DNA of 42,027 nucleotides from Rhodocyclaceae bacterium (GCA_020445805.1 JAGRFX010000011.1:1-42027), one strand, 5' to 3'. Numbered from the stretch's first letter, positions 1 through 9,736 are shown. Numbers and translations are program-made. The notes: generated from the letters alone by a model not told the origin.

Positions 1-1
1 C

Positions 2-631
2 ATCGGTGCGGCGTCCCTGTGGATGCTGCGGCAGATCGACAGCTACGCGATCGAGATCCTGCTGACCCTGGCCATCGTCACCGCCGGCTACTCGCTCGCC
101 GAGCACCTGCACCTCTCGGCGCCCCTCTACGTGGTGGCCGCCGGCCTGGTGATCGGCAACCTCGGCCCTGGCAAAGCCCTCTCGGAGCGGACCCAGGCCC
201 ACCTCTTCCCGTTCTGGCAGCTGATCGACGAGATCCTGAACCTGCTCCTGTTCGGTCTCATCGGCATCGAGCTGCTGGCCCTCGAATTCCACGGCCACCA
301 CCTCATGGCCGGCCTGGTGATGATCCCGATGGTGCTGCTGGCACGCTGGATCAGCGTGGCGGCGCCGATGCACGCCATGCAGCGCCTGCTGCCCGAGCGG
401 GATGAGGCCCACACGGTGACGGTCATGGCCTGGGGCGGCCTGCGCGGCGGCATCTCGATCGCCCTGGCCCTGTCCCTGCCCTCGGGTTCCGAGCGCGAGC
501 TGATCGTGTGGGCCACCTACGTGGTGGTGCTGTTCAGCATCCTGGTGCAGGCCACCACGCTGGCCCCCCTGATGCGCCGGCTCGGGCTGTCGAATCCCGA
601 TCCGGCAAGGCACGGCGGCGGCCATCACTGA
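2..631 (+). CDS. Na+/H+ antiporter, CPA1 (NhaP-like) family, C-terminal part
   Basis: The gene enters from the left edge, so only about 209 C-terminal residues are visible. They hold several hydrophobic helices, including an LTLAIVTAGYSLAEHL stretch, a long amphipathic loop (SERTQAHLFPFWQLIDEILN), and the helix pair ending in MAWGGLRGGISIALALSLP. That Gly-Leu-Arg-Gly-Gly-Ile-Ser signature is typical of CPA1 sodium/proton exchangers of the inner membrane. The tail is short (about 15 residues, ending GGGHH), without the long cytoplasmic regulatory domain of some family members. The next gene starts about 100 bp downstream on the same strand. Family is well supported; ion specificity cannot be read from this fragment. 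Confidence 0.85.
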   Translation: MGAASLWMLRQIDSYAIEILLTLAIVTAGYSLAEHLHLSAPLYVVAAGLVIGNLGPGKALSERTQAHLFPFWQLIDEILNLLLFGLIGIELLALEFHGHHLMAGLVMIPMVLLARWISVAAPMHAMQRLLPERDEAHTVTVMAWGGLRGGISIALALSLPSGSERELIVWATYVVVLFSILVQATTLAPLMRRLGLSNPDPARHGGGHH

Positions 632-729
632 GCGCATCGGGCAAATTGCCGGGGGGTGGCGGGCCCCCTGCCCTGCCACGACCCGGCCGCTGCGGCCACG
701 CTGTGGGCACATCAACGACGGAGACGACG

Positions 730-1188
730 ATGTCCCACAGCCCCAACCGCAACGCCTTCACGCATGACATTGCCTGGCATCCCCTCGGCGACTTTCCGCA
801 CTTCCAGTACAACGTGCTGGCGGTGGACCTCGAGCGCGAGATCACCGACTTCCTGATCCGCTACGAGCCCAATGGCCGCATCTTTCTCCACCGCCATCGC
901 TCCGACACCCACACCCTGGTGATCCAGGGCGAGCACCGGGTCTTCGAGCCGGACGGGGCGCTCAAGGAGATTCGGCCGACGGGCAGCTACACAACGGCCA
1001 CGGCCGACGCACCGCCCCACAGTGAGGGCGGTGGCGCGGACGGCGCGATCGTGGCGTACTCGACGCGGGGCAGCGCCGATGGCGTGCTGTTCGACGTGAT
1101 GGACGAGGCCGGCAGCGTGGTGGCCCAGCTCAGCCTGGCCGACGTGGCCGGCCTGTTCGACGCCCAGGGCCGGGTGCCCGGGCGCTGA
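730..1188 (+). CDS. cupin-domain protein
   Basis: A 152-residue single-domain protein. The metal-binding cupin motif is visible as LHRHRSDTHTLVIQGEH (about residues 53-69; H54, H56 and H61 are candidate ligands), with a further His near residue 97 that could complete the site. The fold resembles cupins related to ChrR or dihydroxyacetophenone dioxygenase. No signal peptide or membrane segment is visible. The ATG at 730 follows a purine-rich GGAGACGACG; upstream codons in the same frame overlap the antiporter gene and do not look like protein. It ends 9 bp before the convergent zinc-ribbon gene. The reaction is unknown; an enzymatic or metal-dependent sensor role is inference. Confidence 0.75.
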   Translation: MSHSPNRNAFTHDIAWHPLGDFPHFQYNVLAVDLEREITDFLIRYEPNGRIFLHRHRSDTHTLVIQGEHRVFEPDGALKEIRPTGSYTTATADAPPHSEGGGADGAIVAYSTRGSADGVLFDVMDEAGSVVAQLSLADVAGLFDAQGRVPGR

Positions 1189-1197
1189 GGGCGGCTC

Positions 1198-1404
1198 TCA
1201 GGCGGCCTCGGGCAGGGCAAGGCGCCCGACCGCCTGGGCCGCGCGCTCGCACTGCGGGCAGCGCACCGCCGCATTTCCGGTACCGCCATGGGTCCGGCAC
1301 AGGGGTCGCCCGCACTGCGGGCAGGCCCCGCCCTCATGGGGCCGGAACTCCGTCTGGCATCGGGTACAACGGCAGTTGCCGGGCTTCTGAATCGTTCGGA
1401 CCAT
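1198..1404 (-). CDS. small zinc-ribbon protein downstream of the sortase-system kinase
   Basis: A 68-residue protein with eight cysteines arranged in CxxC-like knuckles (C11, C13, C16, C28, C31, C36, C49, C52), consistent with one or two structural zinc sites. Starts at 1413 (GTG), 1410 and 1404 are possible. An AAGGAG lies 8 nt before the ATG at 1404, which I therefore prefer. It follows the histidine kinase stop by about 15 bp on the same strand, so it is probably cotranscribed with the dedicated sortase two-component pair. No family is recognised beyond zinc ribbon. It could be a DNA-binding or chaperone-like accessory; that is a guess from size and motif. Confidence 0.6.
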   Translation of the reverse strand: MVRTIQKPGNCRCTRCQTEFRPHEGGACPQCGRPLCRTHGGTGNAAVRCPQCERAAQAVGRLALPEAA

Positions 1405-1419
1405 CTTCATCACTCCTTG

Positions 1420-3027
1420 TCATTCCCGCGCGGCGTGGCACGGCAGGCGCACTTCGAAGCGCACGCCGCTGCCGTCGGCCAGATTCGCCGCGCTCAGTTC
1501 TCCGCCGTGGAAACCGGCGATCATGCGCGCCACGTAGAGCCCGAGGCCCAGGTGCGGCGTCTCGCCGCCCTCGCCGGCCCGGCCCGAGACCATCGACTCG
1601 AAGAGGCGCTCCTTCAGGTCTTCCGGCAGGGTCGGCCCGCGGTTCTCGACGGCGAGGCCGGCGTGGGACTCGCCCACGAAGGCCAGGACCAGTCGCACCG
1701 CGGAGCCGGGCGCGGCGAAATCGAAGGCGTTCTCCACCAGCTTGTCGAGCAGCTGGGCCATCAGGTCGGGCGCCCCCTCCACCCACACCGGGTGGCGCGG
1801 CAGCGACAGGTCCAGCGCCATGCCCGGACGGGCCATGCGGTAGCCCGCCACGCATTCCTCGAGCAGGCGGCCCAGATCGAAGCGCTCGACCTCCGTGGAG
1901 GCCAGGCTCTGCTCCATGCGGTTGGCCTCGGACATGCGGTTCAGGATGCTCGACAGCCGCGACACCCCGGCCTCGGCCCGCGCGATGTAGGTGCGCGAGC
2001 TGTCGGGCAGGTCCTCCATGTGGAGGTTCTCGAGGGAGGAGCGCACCACCGCGATCGGCGTGCGCAACTCATGGGAGAGGCGGCTCGCCATGCTCTCCAG
2101 GTAGCCGTGGTGGCGCCCGATGCGGCCCAGCAGGCCCGAGATGCTGCGCGACAGGTCGCCGACCTCGTCGCGGGCGCGGGAGGCCACCGCGATGCGGGCC
2201 ACCCGTCCGCTGGCATCGATGGCCCCTTCGGCTTCGTCGCGCAGGCGGCGGATACGCGATGAGAGGCGCGAGGCGAAGCCGATCAGCACCAGCGCCACCA
2301 GCCCGAAGGCCCCCAGGGTGACCATCAGCAGGCGCTCCAGGGCCTGGTTGCGCAGGCTCAGGATCGAGTGGGTGGTCTCCTCCACCACCACCGCCCCGCG
2401 GACCTGGTCGCCCACCCAGATCGGGTGGGCCGCCGCGACGATGCTCGGCCGCCCGTCGCCGGTGCTGCGGACCGACACGGCCGGGAGACCCAGGAAGGCA
2501 TTGCTGATATCCACGCCGCGGGTCAGCGGCTCCTGGTCGACCCGCCGGACGAACTGTTGCGACGGCGGCGGCAGGAGCTTGCCCACCAGCCAGCGCCAGG
2601 CCTTCTGGATGGGATTGGCCGAAGGGTCGGGCGCCACCGCCGGCGCCGCCAGGCGTCCGGTGCGGGCCACCACGCGCAACTCCCGGTCGGCTACCCAGAT
2701 CCGCGAGGTGCTCCGCTCGAGCCCCTGCAGGATCCCCTGCGCTGCGGCGGGCCCGCGGGTCGGCTTGAGCGTCATGCCCAGGTCCAGCAGGCGCTCGCCC
2801 GCCGACACCGAGGCGCCCGGCGACAGCCCCTGGGCCAGGGCAAAGATCTCGGGCCGGTCATGGAGGGCCGTCGCCACCGCGCGGGCCAGGGCCAGCACCG
2901 ACTCGCGCTGCGAATCGAGCAGCAGGCGCTCGGTCTCCTGGACATAGCGGTAGCCCACCCAGGGCAGGACCAGAAGCACGAGCGAGAGCAGCGCCAGCTT
3001 GGCGCGCAGGGTGATTCTGAGTCTCAT
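1420..3027 (-). CDS. pdsS: proteobacterial dedicated sortase system histidine kinase
   Basis: A 535-residue membrane sensor kinase. An N-terminal membrane segment (about residues 10-26) is followed by a roughly 200-residue periplasmic region, a second membrane helix (LLMVTLGAFGLVALVLIGFA), a HAMP-like linker, the dimerisation domain with SHELRTP (phospho-acceptor H319), and an HATPase domain with N box (LVENAFDFAAPG) and G box (LGLGLYVARMIAG). Its ATG overlaps the response-regulator stop by 4 bp. The long sensor region and its place beside a sortase and VIT/vWA target match the kinase of the proteobacterial dedicated sortase system. Presumably it senses envelope state and controls the divergent sortase genes; the signal is not evident from sequence. 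Confidence 0.85.
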   Translation of the reverse strand: MRLRITLRAKLALLSLVLLVLPWVGYRYVQETERLLLDSQRESVLALARAVATALHDRPEIFALAQGLSPGASVSAGERLLDLGMTLKPTRGPAAAQGILQGLERSTSRIWVADRELRVVARTGRLAAPAVAPDPSANPIQKAWRWLVGKLLPPPSQQFVRRVDQEPLTRGVDISNAFLGLPAVSVRSTGDGRPSIVAAAHPIWVGDQVRGAVVVEETTHSILSLRNQALERLLMVTLGAFGLVALVLIGFASRLSSRIRRLRDEAEGAIDASGRVARIAVASRARDEVGDLSRSISGLLGRIGRHHGYLESMASRLSHELRTPIAVVRSSLENLHMEDLPDSSRTYIARAEAGVSRLSSILNRMSEANRMEQSLASTEVERFDLGRLLEECVAGYRMARPGMALDLSLPRHPVWVEGAPDLMAQLLDKLVENAFDFAAPGSAVRLVLAFVGESHAGLAVENRGPTLPEDLKERLFESMVSGRAGEGGETPHLGLGLYVARMIAGFHGGELSAANLADGSGVRFEVRLPCHAARE

Positions 3028-3713
3028 GGTTTCCAGCGGTATCCCATGCCATAGACGCTCTCGATGTGACCGAAGGCTGCGTCGATGGCCGCGAACTTGC
3101 GCCGGATGCGCTTGACGTGGGAGGTGATGGTGCCGTCGTCCACCACCAGGCGGGCGTCCTGCATCAGCTGGTCGCGGCTCTTCACGTGGCCCGGCGTGCG
3201 CGCCAGGGTGTGGACCATCCAGAACTCGGTCAGGGTGAGCGCCACCGGCTGGCCCTGCCACTGGGCCGACAGGCCCATCAGGTCGAGCCGCAACGGCCCC
3301 CGCTCGATCACGTCCTCGCGTGGCGCGCGGTCGGCCAGGGCCTCGATGCGGCGGAACAGGGCCGCGATCCGCGCCAGCAGGTGGGGCAGCGAGATGTCCT
3401 TGGTCAGGTAGTCGTCGGCCCCCAGGCGCAGGCCCGAGACGATGTCGAAGTCCGAATCGCGGGCCGTCAGGAAGATGATCGGCAGGCGCGCCGACAGGGC
3501 GCGCAGCTCGGCGCACAGGGTGAAGCCCCCTTCCGGCTCGTCCCCCAGGCCGATGTCGATCACCGCCAGCTCCGGCAGTCGGGCGCGGAAGGCCTCCAGC
3601 GCCGAGGCGCGGTCCGCATAGGCGGCGACCTCGTAACCCTGGCGGCTGAGCGCCTCGCTGTAGTTGGCGCGGATGGCGGCTTCGTCCTCGACGATGGCAA
3701 TGCGTCTTCCCAT
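3024..3713 (-). CDS. pdsR: proteobacterial dedicated sortase system response regulator (OmpR type)
   Basis: A 229-residue regulator. The receiver domain (residues 1-120) has the acidic pair E9/D10 in VEDE, phospho-acceptor D53 in VIDIGLGDE, and the conserved Thr (FLTAR) and Lys (YLTKD). The C-terminal winged helix runs from about residue 135 and includes LTLTEFWMVHTLAR and the recognition-helix region DGTITSHVKRIRRKF, ending in the typical YGMGYRWKP. It starts the leftward operon RR-HK-zinc ribbon and is divergent from the sortase target gene, 163 bp away. It likely binds in that shared region. The variant receiver sequence with DEPEGGFTLCAELR after the phospho-Asp is a feature I associate with the sortase-linked subfamily. 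Confidence 0.87.
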   Translation of the reverse strand: MGRRIAIVEDEAAIRANYSEALSRQGYEVAAYADRASALEAFRARLPELAVIDIGLGDEPEGGFTLCAELRALSARLPIIFLTARDSDFDIVSGLRLGADDYLTKDISLPHLLARIAALFRRIEALADRAPREDVIERGPLRLDLMGLSAQWQGQPVALTLTEFWMVHTLARTPGHVKSRDQLMQDARLVVDDGTITSHVKRIRRKFAAIDAAFGHIESVYGMGYRWKP

Positions 3714-3876
3714 GGCGGCGGACTATATCACCCGCTTTCCCCCCTCGACCGGCCCCGATTGAAAAGCCATTTTTCTGCCACTTTTCGTCGCCACCCGGCC
3801 CCGATGCCGTCCCCGAAGTGGCCCGCCTGCGCGATTCCAATGGCCATACCGACTCACATGTCACTCAGGGGGAATC
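3714..3876. promoter_or_regulatory. divergent promoter region of the dedicated sortase locus
   Basis: This 163-bp space separates the starts of the response regulator (leftward) and the surface-protein gene (rightward), so it must hold both promoters. A GGGGGAA ribosome-binding sequence lies just before the ATG at 3877. On the leftward strand a TATAGT-like hexamer (3722-3727) lies very close to the start codon, without a convincing -35 box. No direct repeat clear enough to call as the regulator's site was seen. Confidence 0.45.
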
Positions 3877-6063
3877 ATGGAAACCGCAGTGGAATCCGGC
3901 GTCATCCGGACCGTACCGTCAGGCCGGCCCAACCGGGAGGTGGTCGACGTGCTGGCCACCATCGTGCTGATGTTCATCACGGCTCTGGGCGTCGCGCTCG
4001 GCCTCGCCTGTGTGGTGTTGCTGCTGGCTGCGCCCGCAACGGCGGCCGAGCCGGATGGGGCGGCCGGCCAGACGATGCTGGTGCCGATGAAGGCCAACGA
4101 CGCCGGCCAGGGGACCCTGCTGTTCCGCGGCGAGGGCGGCACGCGCCTGTCGGCGCCGCTGCTCGCCACGGACGTGCAGATCCACGTCTCCGGCCCGCTC
4201 GCCCACACCCGCGTCGAGCAGACCTTCCGCAACCCGGCCGACGCCTGGTTCGAGGGCATCTACGTCTTTCCGCTGCCGGAGAACGCAGCCGTCAGCCGCG
4301 TCCGGCTGCGGATCGGAGACCGCCTGATCGAGGCCGAGATCCAGGAGCGCCAGCAGGCCCAGGCCACCTACCAGGCCGCCAAGAGCGCCGGCCAGCGGGC
4401 AGCCCTGGTCGAACAGGAGCGGCCCAACCTGTTCACCACCAGCGTGGCCAACATCGGGCCGCGCCAGGAGATCACGGTCGAGCTGGAGTACCGCCAGCAG
4501 ATCGACTACCGGGTCGAGCACGGCGCCGGCCATTTCAGCCTGCGCTTCCCGATGGTCGTGGGGCCGCGCTACATCCCGGGCGCTTCCGGCACCGACGAAG
4601 AGCTCGGCGCGGTGGTGGCCGGCGCCGCCGTGCCCGACGCCCGGCGCATCTCGCCCCCGGTGCTGGCCGAGGATTCGCGCATCGTCAATCCGGTCAGCAT
4701 CCACGTGAATCTCGACGCCGGGGCGCCCATCGACACCATCGAGTCGCCCTTCCATGACGTGGAGATCCTGCGGCTGGACGCCAATCGTCGCCAGGTCCGC
4801 CTGTCGGAAGGCAACACCCCGGCCAACCGCGACTTCGAGCTGCGCTGGCGCGTGGCGCCCGGCAGCGAGCCGCTCGCCTCGCTGTTCTTCGAGCCGGGCG
4901 AGGACGGCGCCCACTACGCCCTGCTGACCCTGATGCCGCCGCCCCTCCGGCAGGACGCCCCGCGCCTGCCCCGCGAGGTGATCTTCGTGATCGACACCTC
5001 GGGCTCGATGGAGGGCGAAGCCATCGTCCAGGCCCGGGAGGCGCTCCAGCTGGCCCTGCGGCGACTCCACGACGACGACGCCTTCAACGTGATCGCCTTC
5101 AGCTCCACGCCGGAGGCCATGTTCCCCTCGGCCTTCCCGGCCACCACCCGCAACGTGGCCTTCGCCACCAGCTGGGTCGGCAACCTGCACGCCGACGGCG
5201 GCACCGAGATGGCCGCCGCGCTCGAGATCGCCCTCGAAGACAGCCACGACGAGGCGCGCGTCCGCCAGGTGGTCTTCCTGACCGACGGGGCGGTCGGCAA
5301 CGAGGCCCAGCTCTTCGAGCTGATCCAGCGCCGGCTGGGCCGCAGCCGCCTGTTCACCATCGGCATCGGCTCGGCGCCCAACAGCTACTTCATGCGCAAG
5401 GCCGCCCAGTTCGGGCGCGGCAGCTTCACCTACATCGGTCGCACGGAGGACGTGAAGAACCACATGGCGGCGCTCTTCGAGCGGCTCGAGTCACCGCTGG
5501 CCCGCGACATCCGGATCCAGTGGCCGGCGGGCGCCGAGGTGGACATGTGGCCCGAACGCATTCCCGACCTCTACCTGGGCGAGCCCATCGTGCTGGCCGC
5601 CCGGCTCGACACCCTGGCCGGCGACGTCGTCGTCGAGGGCCAGGTGGGCGGGCAGGCCTGGTCCCAGCGCGTGCAGCTCGACAAGGCCAGCCTGGGCAGC
5701 GGCGTGGGCAGCCTGTGGGCCCGCCGCCGCATCGATGGCCTGATGGACCGCCTGTCCCTCGGCGCCGACGAGGCGGAGGTGCGCGCCGAGGTCCTGCCGC
5801 TGGCCCTCGAGCACCAGCTCGTGACCCGCTACACCAGCTTCGTCGCCGTGGACAAGACCCCGGTGCGTCCGGCCGGCGCGCCCCTCGCCGAGGGGCAGGT
5901 CCCGACCCACATGCCCCACGGCTGGTCCCAGGCGGCGGTGTTCGGCGAGTTGCCGCGTGGCGCCACCGACAGCCGCTGGCTGATGCTGACCGGTTTCGCC
6001 GCGCTGGCCCTCGCGGGCGCACTGCTGGGCCTGGCCCGTCGTCGTCCCGAACCCGTCCTCTGA
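3877..6063 (+). CDS. VIT/vWA surface protein, dedicated sortase target
   Basis: A 728-residue secreted protein. A hydrophobic N-terminal segment (about residues 25-50, ending AAPATAAEP) serves as signal or anchor. A VIT domain (about 85-215, with RVEQTFRNPADAWFEGIYVFPLP) is followed by a von Willebrand A domain with an intact MIDAS (D373-T-S-G-S) and a TDGAVG second loop. The C-terminus is a sorting signal: LPRGAT (692-697), a hydrophobic helix, then LARRR. LPxGAT-type signals differ from Gram-positive LPXTG and belong to the single-target sortases of proteobacteria. The cognate sortase follows 23 bp downstream. It is probably displayed on the periplasmic side of the inner membrane or passed onward; its ligand is unknown. 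It resembles eukaryotic inter-alpha-trypsin inhibitor heavy chains in domain order. Confidence 0.92.
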   Translation: METAVESGVIRTVPSGRPNREVVDVLATIVLMFITALGVALGLACVVLLLAAPATAAEPDGAAGQTMLVPMKANDAGQGTLLFRGEGGTRLSAPLLATDVQIHVSGPLAHTRVEQTFRNPADAWFEGIYVFPLPENAAVSRVRLRIGDRLIEAEIQERQQAQATYQAAKSAGQRAALVEQERPNLFTTSVANIGPRQEITVELEYRQQIDYRVEHGAGHFSLRFPMVVGPRYIPGASGTDEELGAVVAGAAVPDARRISPPVLAEDSRIVNPVSIHVNLDAGAPIDTIESPFHDVEILRLDANRRQVRLSEGNTPANRDFELRWRVAPGSEPLASLFFEPGEDGAHYALLTLMPPPLRQDAPRLPREVIFVIDTSGSMEGEAIVQAREALQLALRRLHDDDAFNVIAFSSTPEAMFPSAFPATTRNVAFATSWVGNLHADGGTEMAAALEIALEDSHDEARVRQVVFLTDGAVGNEAQLFELIQRRLGRSRLFTIGIGSAPNSYFMRKAAQFGRGSFTYIGRTEDVKNHMAALFERLESPLARDIRIQWPAGAEVDMWPERIPDLYLGEPIVLAARLDTLAGDVVVEGQVGGQAWSQRVQLDKASLGSGVGSLWARRRIDGLMDRLSLGADEAEVRAEVLPLALEHQLVTRYTSFVAVDKTPVRPAGAPLAEGQVPTHMPHGWSQAAVFGELPRGATDSRWLMLTGFAALALAGALLGLARRRPEPVL

Positions 6064-6086
6064 TCGACCCTTCAAGGAGAACCCGG

Positions 6087-6806
6087 ATGTCCTTCGACAC
6101 CGCCTGCAAGGCCTGCCGCTCCCACGATTTCCTGGGCATCGAGTGTGCCTGGCCCGCCCCCCAGTGCCTGGGCGCACCGCGGACACGGCCCCACGCGCGC
6201 CTGCGGCGCGGCCTGCGCGCGACAGCATTGGCCGTGGCGCTCGCACTCGCCCTGTCCGGCGTCTGGCAACTGGGCCATGCCGGCTACATCCAGGCCAAGG
6301 CCTGGCTCGCCCAGTCCCTGATCCGCGACGCCTGGGCCCGCGTGCAGGCCGGCGAAGCGCAGGCCAAGCCGTGGCCCTGGGCCGATACCTGGCCGGTCGC
6401 CCGCCTGCGCGCACCGGCGCAGGACATCGACCGGATGGTGCTGGCGGGCGCCGACGGCCGCACCATGGCCTTCGGCCCCGGCCACCTGTACGGCACGCCA
6501 TTGCCCGGGGAGCCCGGCAACAGCGTGGTGGGCGCCCACCGCGACACCCACTTCGCGTTCCTGCAGTGGATCCAGGACGGCGACCTGATCGAGATCGAGA
6601 CCGCCCGGGGGCGGCTGGTCCGCTACCGGGTGGTCGAACGGGCTGTCGTGGACCGTCGCGACACGGGCCTGATCGGCCGCGCCGTGGGCGATCGCGAACT
6701 GACCCTGGTGACCTGCTACCCCTTCGATGCCCTTCGCGCCGGTGGCGACAGCCGCTTCCTGGTACGGGCTGTGGCCGACGACGAGGCCGGGAAATCACGC
6801 CTCTGA
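6087..6806 (+). CDS. class GN sortase
   Basis: A 239-residue membrane-anchored transpeptidase. An arginine-rich N-terminus is followed by one membrane helix (about residues 45-65, ALAVALALALSGVWQLG) and the sortase beta-barrel. Catalytic residues are all present: H151 in VGAHRDTHF, C210 in LVTCYPF and R223 in SRFLVRA. The ATG at 6087 has an AAGGAGA 7 nt upstream. Class GN enzymes are the Gram-negative sortases normally paired with one dedicated substrate; here the VIT/vWA protein ends 23 bp upstream with the sorting signal LPRGAT. The usual OmpA-like partner (PdsO) is not visible on either side. The longer than usual cytoplasmic N-terminus carries several cysteines (CKAC, C near residues 20 and 27). 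Confidence 0.92.
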   Translation: MSFDTACKACRSHDFLGIECAWPAPQCLGAPRTRPHARLRRGLRATALAVALALALSGVWQLGHAGYIQAKAWLAQSLIRDAWARVQAGEAQAKPWPWADTWPVARLRAPAQDIDRMVLAGADGRTMAFGPGHLYGTPLPGEPGNSVVGAHRDTHFAFLQWIQDGDLIEIETARGRLVRYRVVERAVVDRRDTGLIGRAVGDRELTLVTCYPFDALRAGGDSRFLVRAVADDEAGKSRL

Positions 6807-6909
6807 AGCGGTGGCAGGCCGCCGGGGCCAAGCCCCGACCACGACGGGTGCATAAACGTTAAATGTCGTCCTAAAGGTGTTCGCGGCCGGTTCGTTGATT
6901 AAGGTCACT

Positions 6910-6928
6910 GCATGCGGGCCTCGCATGC
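6910..6928. repeat. perfect inverted repeat upstream of hybrid kinase
   Basis: GCATGCG (6910-6916) and CGCATGC (6922-6928) form a 7-bp perfect palindrome with a 5-bp spacer, 27 bp before the hybrid kinase start. It lies in the 149-bp gap after the sortase gene and could be an operator; no regulator can be named. An imperfect FNR-like TTGAT-N4-GTCAC sits just before it (6895-6908). Confidence 0.35.
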
Positions 6929-6955
6929 GCATGGACGAACCGCGCCGGACACCTG

Positions 6956-9736
6956 ATGACAGACACCCTCACGAGGCTTGCCTCCGGTTGCGAGAGCGCT
7001 TTCCCACCGCCCCCCGCCGACCCCCTGCGGTCGGCACTCGAGGGCAGTGCGCTGTGCCTGTTCTGCATCGATCTGGACGGACGGCTCCTGGCGGCCAGCG
7101 TCGCCACCTGCGAACTGGCGGGCGTGCCGGGCGATGCGCTGGTCGGTCGCGTGCCGTCGCACCCGGCGCTGTGCGTTCCGGCCGCGGATCTGGCCAGGCT
7201 GCGGAGCGGCCACAGTGTTCACCAGCTCATCGACCTGCCGGGCACGGCGACCAGCCTGCAGCGGCACCTGGAACCCAGCCGCGATGGCGAGGGCCGGGTC
7301 GTAAGCGCAATCGGCACCTTGTTCGATGTCTCCGCCCGCGTGCATGACCGCCGCGAGCGCGCCGAGCGCACGGCCTTCGTCCGGGCCACCCTCGACGCCA
7401 TGCCGGACCTGGTCTTCATCCTCGACGATGAAGGTCGCTTCATGGAGTTCCACTCCAGCCGCACGGACCTTCTGGCCATTCCGACCGAACAGTTCATCGG
7501 CCGCACGGTGGCCGAGACCCTGGCGCCCGACGTGGCGCAGACCTGCATGCAGGCCATCGCCGATGCGGCCGCCGGGCTCGACACGCGCCACCAGATCGAA
7601 CTCAGCATTGCCAACGAAGTACGCCGTTTCGAACTGTGCGTCTCGCCCCTGCGGGGCCCGGGCGGAGACCGGCCGGTCTACATCGTGGTGTCGCGCGACG
7701 TCACCGACCGCTGGCGGGCGGAAATGCAGCTGCGCGAGAGCGAGTCCTTGCTGAGGCTGGTGATCGACGCGATACCCGACCCGGTGGTCGTCAAGGACGA
7801 GCAGGCGCGCTTCGTGGTCTGCAACCAGGCGGTTGCCCGCCTCTACCGAACCGAACCCGAGGCCATGGTCGGCCGGGACGACGCCGATTTCGGCGTCCCG
7901 CCCGAACTGGCCGAGTTCTTCCGCCAGAGTGTCCTGCGGGTCATGGGGTCCGGCGAGATGGAGATCATCCTCGAGGACAGCCGCGACGCCAACACCGGCG
8001 AAATCCGGCACTACCGCTCGATCAAGAAGCCGTTCAAGGACGGCCGCGGCAAGAACCGCGTGCTGGTGATCGCCCACGACATCACCGACATCCGTCAGGT
8101 GGGCGAACGCATCGCAGAGAGCGAGCGCCGGCTCCAGGGCGTTCTGGAGGCCACCCGCGAGGGCGTCTGGGACTGGCAGGTACCCAGTGGCCGCGTGGTG
8201 CACAACGACCAGTGGTACCAGTTGCTCGGCTACGCACCGGGCGAGATCGCCGAGACCGTCGATGCCTTCAGCAGCCTGATCCACCCCGACGACAAGGGCG
8301 CGGTCTTTGCGCGGCTCGACGCCGCGATGCGCGGTGAAACCGACGCCTACTATTCCGAGCATCGCCTGCTGTGCAAGGACGACCGGCCCATCTGGGTCCA
8401 GGATCGGGGGCGGATCGTCGAGCGCGATGCGGCCGGGGCACCCTTGCGGGTCCTCGGCAGCGTGTCCGACATCACCATCCGCAAGACCTCGGAAGCGGAA
8501 CTGAAGCTGTACCGCAACCACCTGGAGGACCTGGTCGCCCAGCGCACCAGCGAGCTCGAGGAGGCCACCCGCGCGGCCGAGTCGGCCAGCATCGCCAAGA
8601 GTGCCTTCCTCGCCAACATGAGCCACGAGATCCGCACCCCCCTGTCGGCCATCACCGGCATGGCCTACCTGGTCCGCCGGCTCGGCGTGTCGGAGCGGCA
8701 GGCAGAACAGCTCGACAAGCTCGAGCAGGCGGGTGACCACCTGCTCGAGATCATCAACGCGATCCTCGATCTCTCCAAGATCGAGGCCGGCAAGTTCGAA
8801 CTCGAAGAACGACCGATCCAGGTCGAGGAACTGATCGGTACCGTCCGCGCCATGATCCACGAGCGGGCCACGGCCCAGCGGCTGCGTCTGGTGATCGAGT
8901 CCGACGCATTCCCCGACACCTACCTGGGCGACGGCACCCGCATTCGCCAGGCCCTGCTGAACTACGCGGCCAATGCCGTGAAGTTCACCGAGCGCGGCAC
9001 CATCACCCTGCGCGCCCTGCTGACCCGCGAGGACACCAGCACCGCCACCCTGCGGTTCGAGGTCGAAGACACCGGCATCGGCATCGAACCCGACACGCTG
9101 GCGCGCCTGTTCTGCGCCTTCGAACAGGCGGACACCTCCACCACGCGGGCCTATGGCGGCACCGGCCTGGGCCTCGCGATCACCCGCAAGATCGCCGAGA
9201 TGATGGGCGGCAGCGTGGGCGTCACGAGCACGCCGGGTCGCGGCAGCTGCTTCTGGTTCGAGGTGTGCCTGCGCAAGGACCGGGCTACGACGCCCGTCTC
9301 CGAGCCCGGCCTGTTCGAAGATGCCGAATCCCTGCTGCGGGGCGCCTACGCCGGACGACGGGTGCTGCTGGTGGAGGACGAGGCCATGAACCGGGAAATC
9401 ACGCAGGTCGTGCTGGAAGACGCCGGCCTCGTGGTGGATCTGGCCGAGAACGGGGCCGAGGCGGTGGACCGTGCCCGGGCCGCCCGCTACGACCTGATCC
9501 TGATGGACATGCAGATGCCGGTCATGGACGGCCTGGAGGCCACGCGCGTGATCCGCTCCCTGCCCGGCTACGCCTCGGTACCTGTCATCGCCACGACCGC
9601 CAACGCCTTCGCCGAAGACCGCCAGCGCTGCGTGGACGCGGGCATGAACGACTTTCTCACCAAGCCGGCCGCACCGCCCGTGGTGTATGCCATGCTCTTC
9701 CGGTGGTTTGCCCTGGCCTCAGCCGAATCGCCGTAG
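6956..9736 (+). CDS. soluble PAS hybrid sensor histidine kinase
   Basis: A 926-residue kinase without membrane segments. Four PAS units are visible in order (about 26-135, 143-258, 264-386 and 392-515; the last is a PAS_3 fold ending SVSDITIRK), then a short coiled coil, HisKA with [16 protein letters not shown] (H557), HATPase (about 660-770, [11 protein letters not shown] and [10 protein letters not shown]), and a C-terminal receiver with [11 protein letters not shown] and phospho-acceptor D851 in LILMDMQMP. It is probably a cytosolic redox, oxygen or small-molecule sensor. No HPt domain or cognate output regulator is adjacent. The 3' end overlaps the convergent bacteriohemerythrin gene by 18 bp, and that neighbour suggests, but does not prove, an oxygen-related signal. 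Confidence 0.9.
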   Translation: MTDTLTRLASGCESAFPPPPADPLRSALEGSALCLFCIDLDGRLLAASVATCELAGVPGDALVGRVPSHPALCVPAADLARLRSGHSVHQLIDLPGTATSLQRHLEPSRDGEGRVVSAIGTLFDVSARVHDRRERAERTAFVRATLDAMPDLVFILDDEGRFMEFHSSRTDLLAIPTEQFIGRTVAETLAPDVAQTCMQAIADAAAGLDTRHQIELSIANEVRRFELCVSPLRGPGGDRPVYIVVSRDVTDRWRAEMQLRESESLLRLVIDAIPDPVVVKDEQARFVVCNQAVARLYRTEPEAMVGRDDADFGVPPELAEFFRQSVLRVMGSGEMEIILEDSRDANTGEIRHYRSIKKPFKDGRGKNRVLVIAHDITDIRQVGERIAESERRLQGVLEATREGVWDWQVPSGRVVHNDQWYQLLGYAPGEIAETVDAFSSLIHPDDKGAVFARLDAAMRGETDAYYSEHRLLCKDDRPIWVQDRGRIVERDAAGAPLRVLGSVSDITIRKTSEAELKLYRNHLEDLVAQRTSELEEATRAAESASIAKSAFLANMSHEIRTPLSAITGMAYLVRRLGVSERQAEQLDKLEQAGDHLLEIINAILDLSKIEAGKFELEERPIQVEELIGTVRAMIHERATAQRLRLVIESDAFPDTYLGDGTRIRQALLNYAANAVKFTERGTITLRALLTREDTSTATLRFEVEDTGIGIEPDTLARLFCAFEQADTSTTRAYGGTGLGLAITRKIAEMMGGSVGVTSTPGRGSCFWFEVCLRKDRATTPVSEPGLFEDAESLLRGAYAGRRVLLVEDEAMNREITQVVLEDAGLVVDLAENGAEAVDRARAARYDLILMDMQMPVMDGLEATRVIRSLPGYASVPVIATTANAFAEDRQRCVDAGMNDFLTKPAAPPVVYAMLFRWFALASAESP

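Noticed and set aside
1288-2262. Plus-strand open frames opposite the sortase-system kinase
   Set aside because: Shadow frames rich in Arg, His and Gln; the minus-strand kinase has all boxes intact.
6905-8860. 651-codon open frame on the minus strand opposite the hybrid kinase
   Set aside because: Antisense shadow of a GC-rich gene; composition is rich in Val, Asp, Gly and His without domains, while the plus-strand frame shows intact PAS and kinase motifs.
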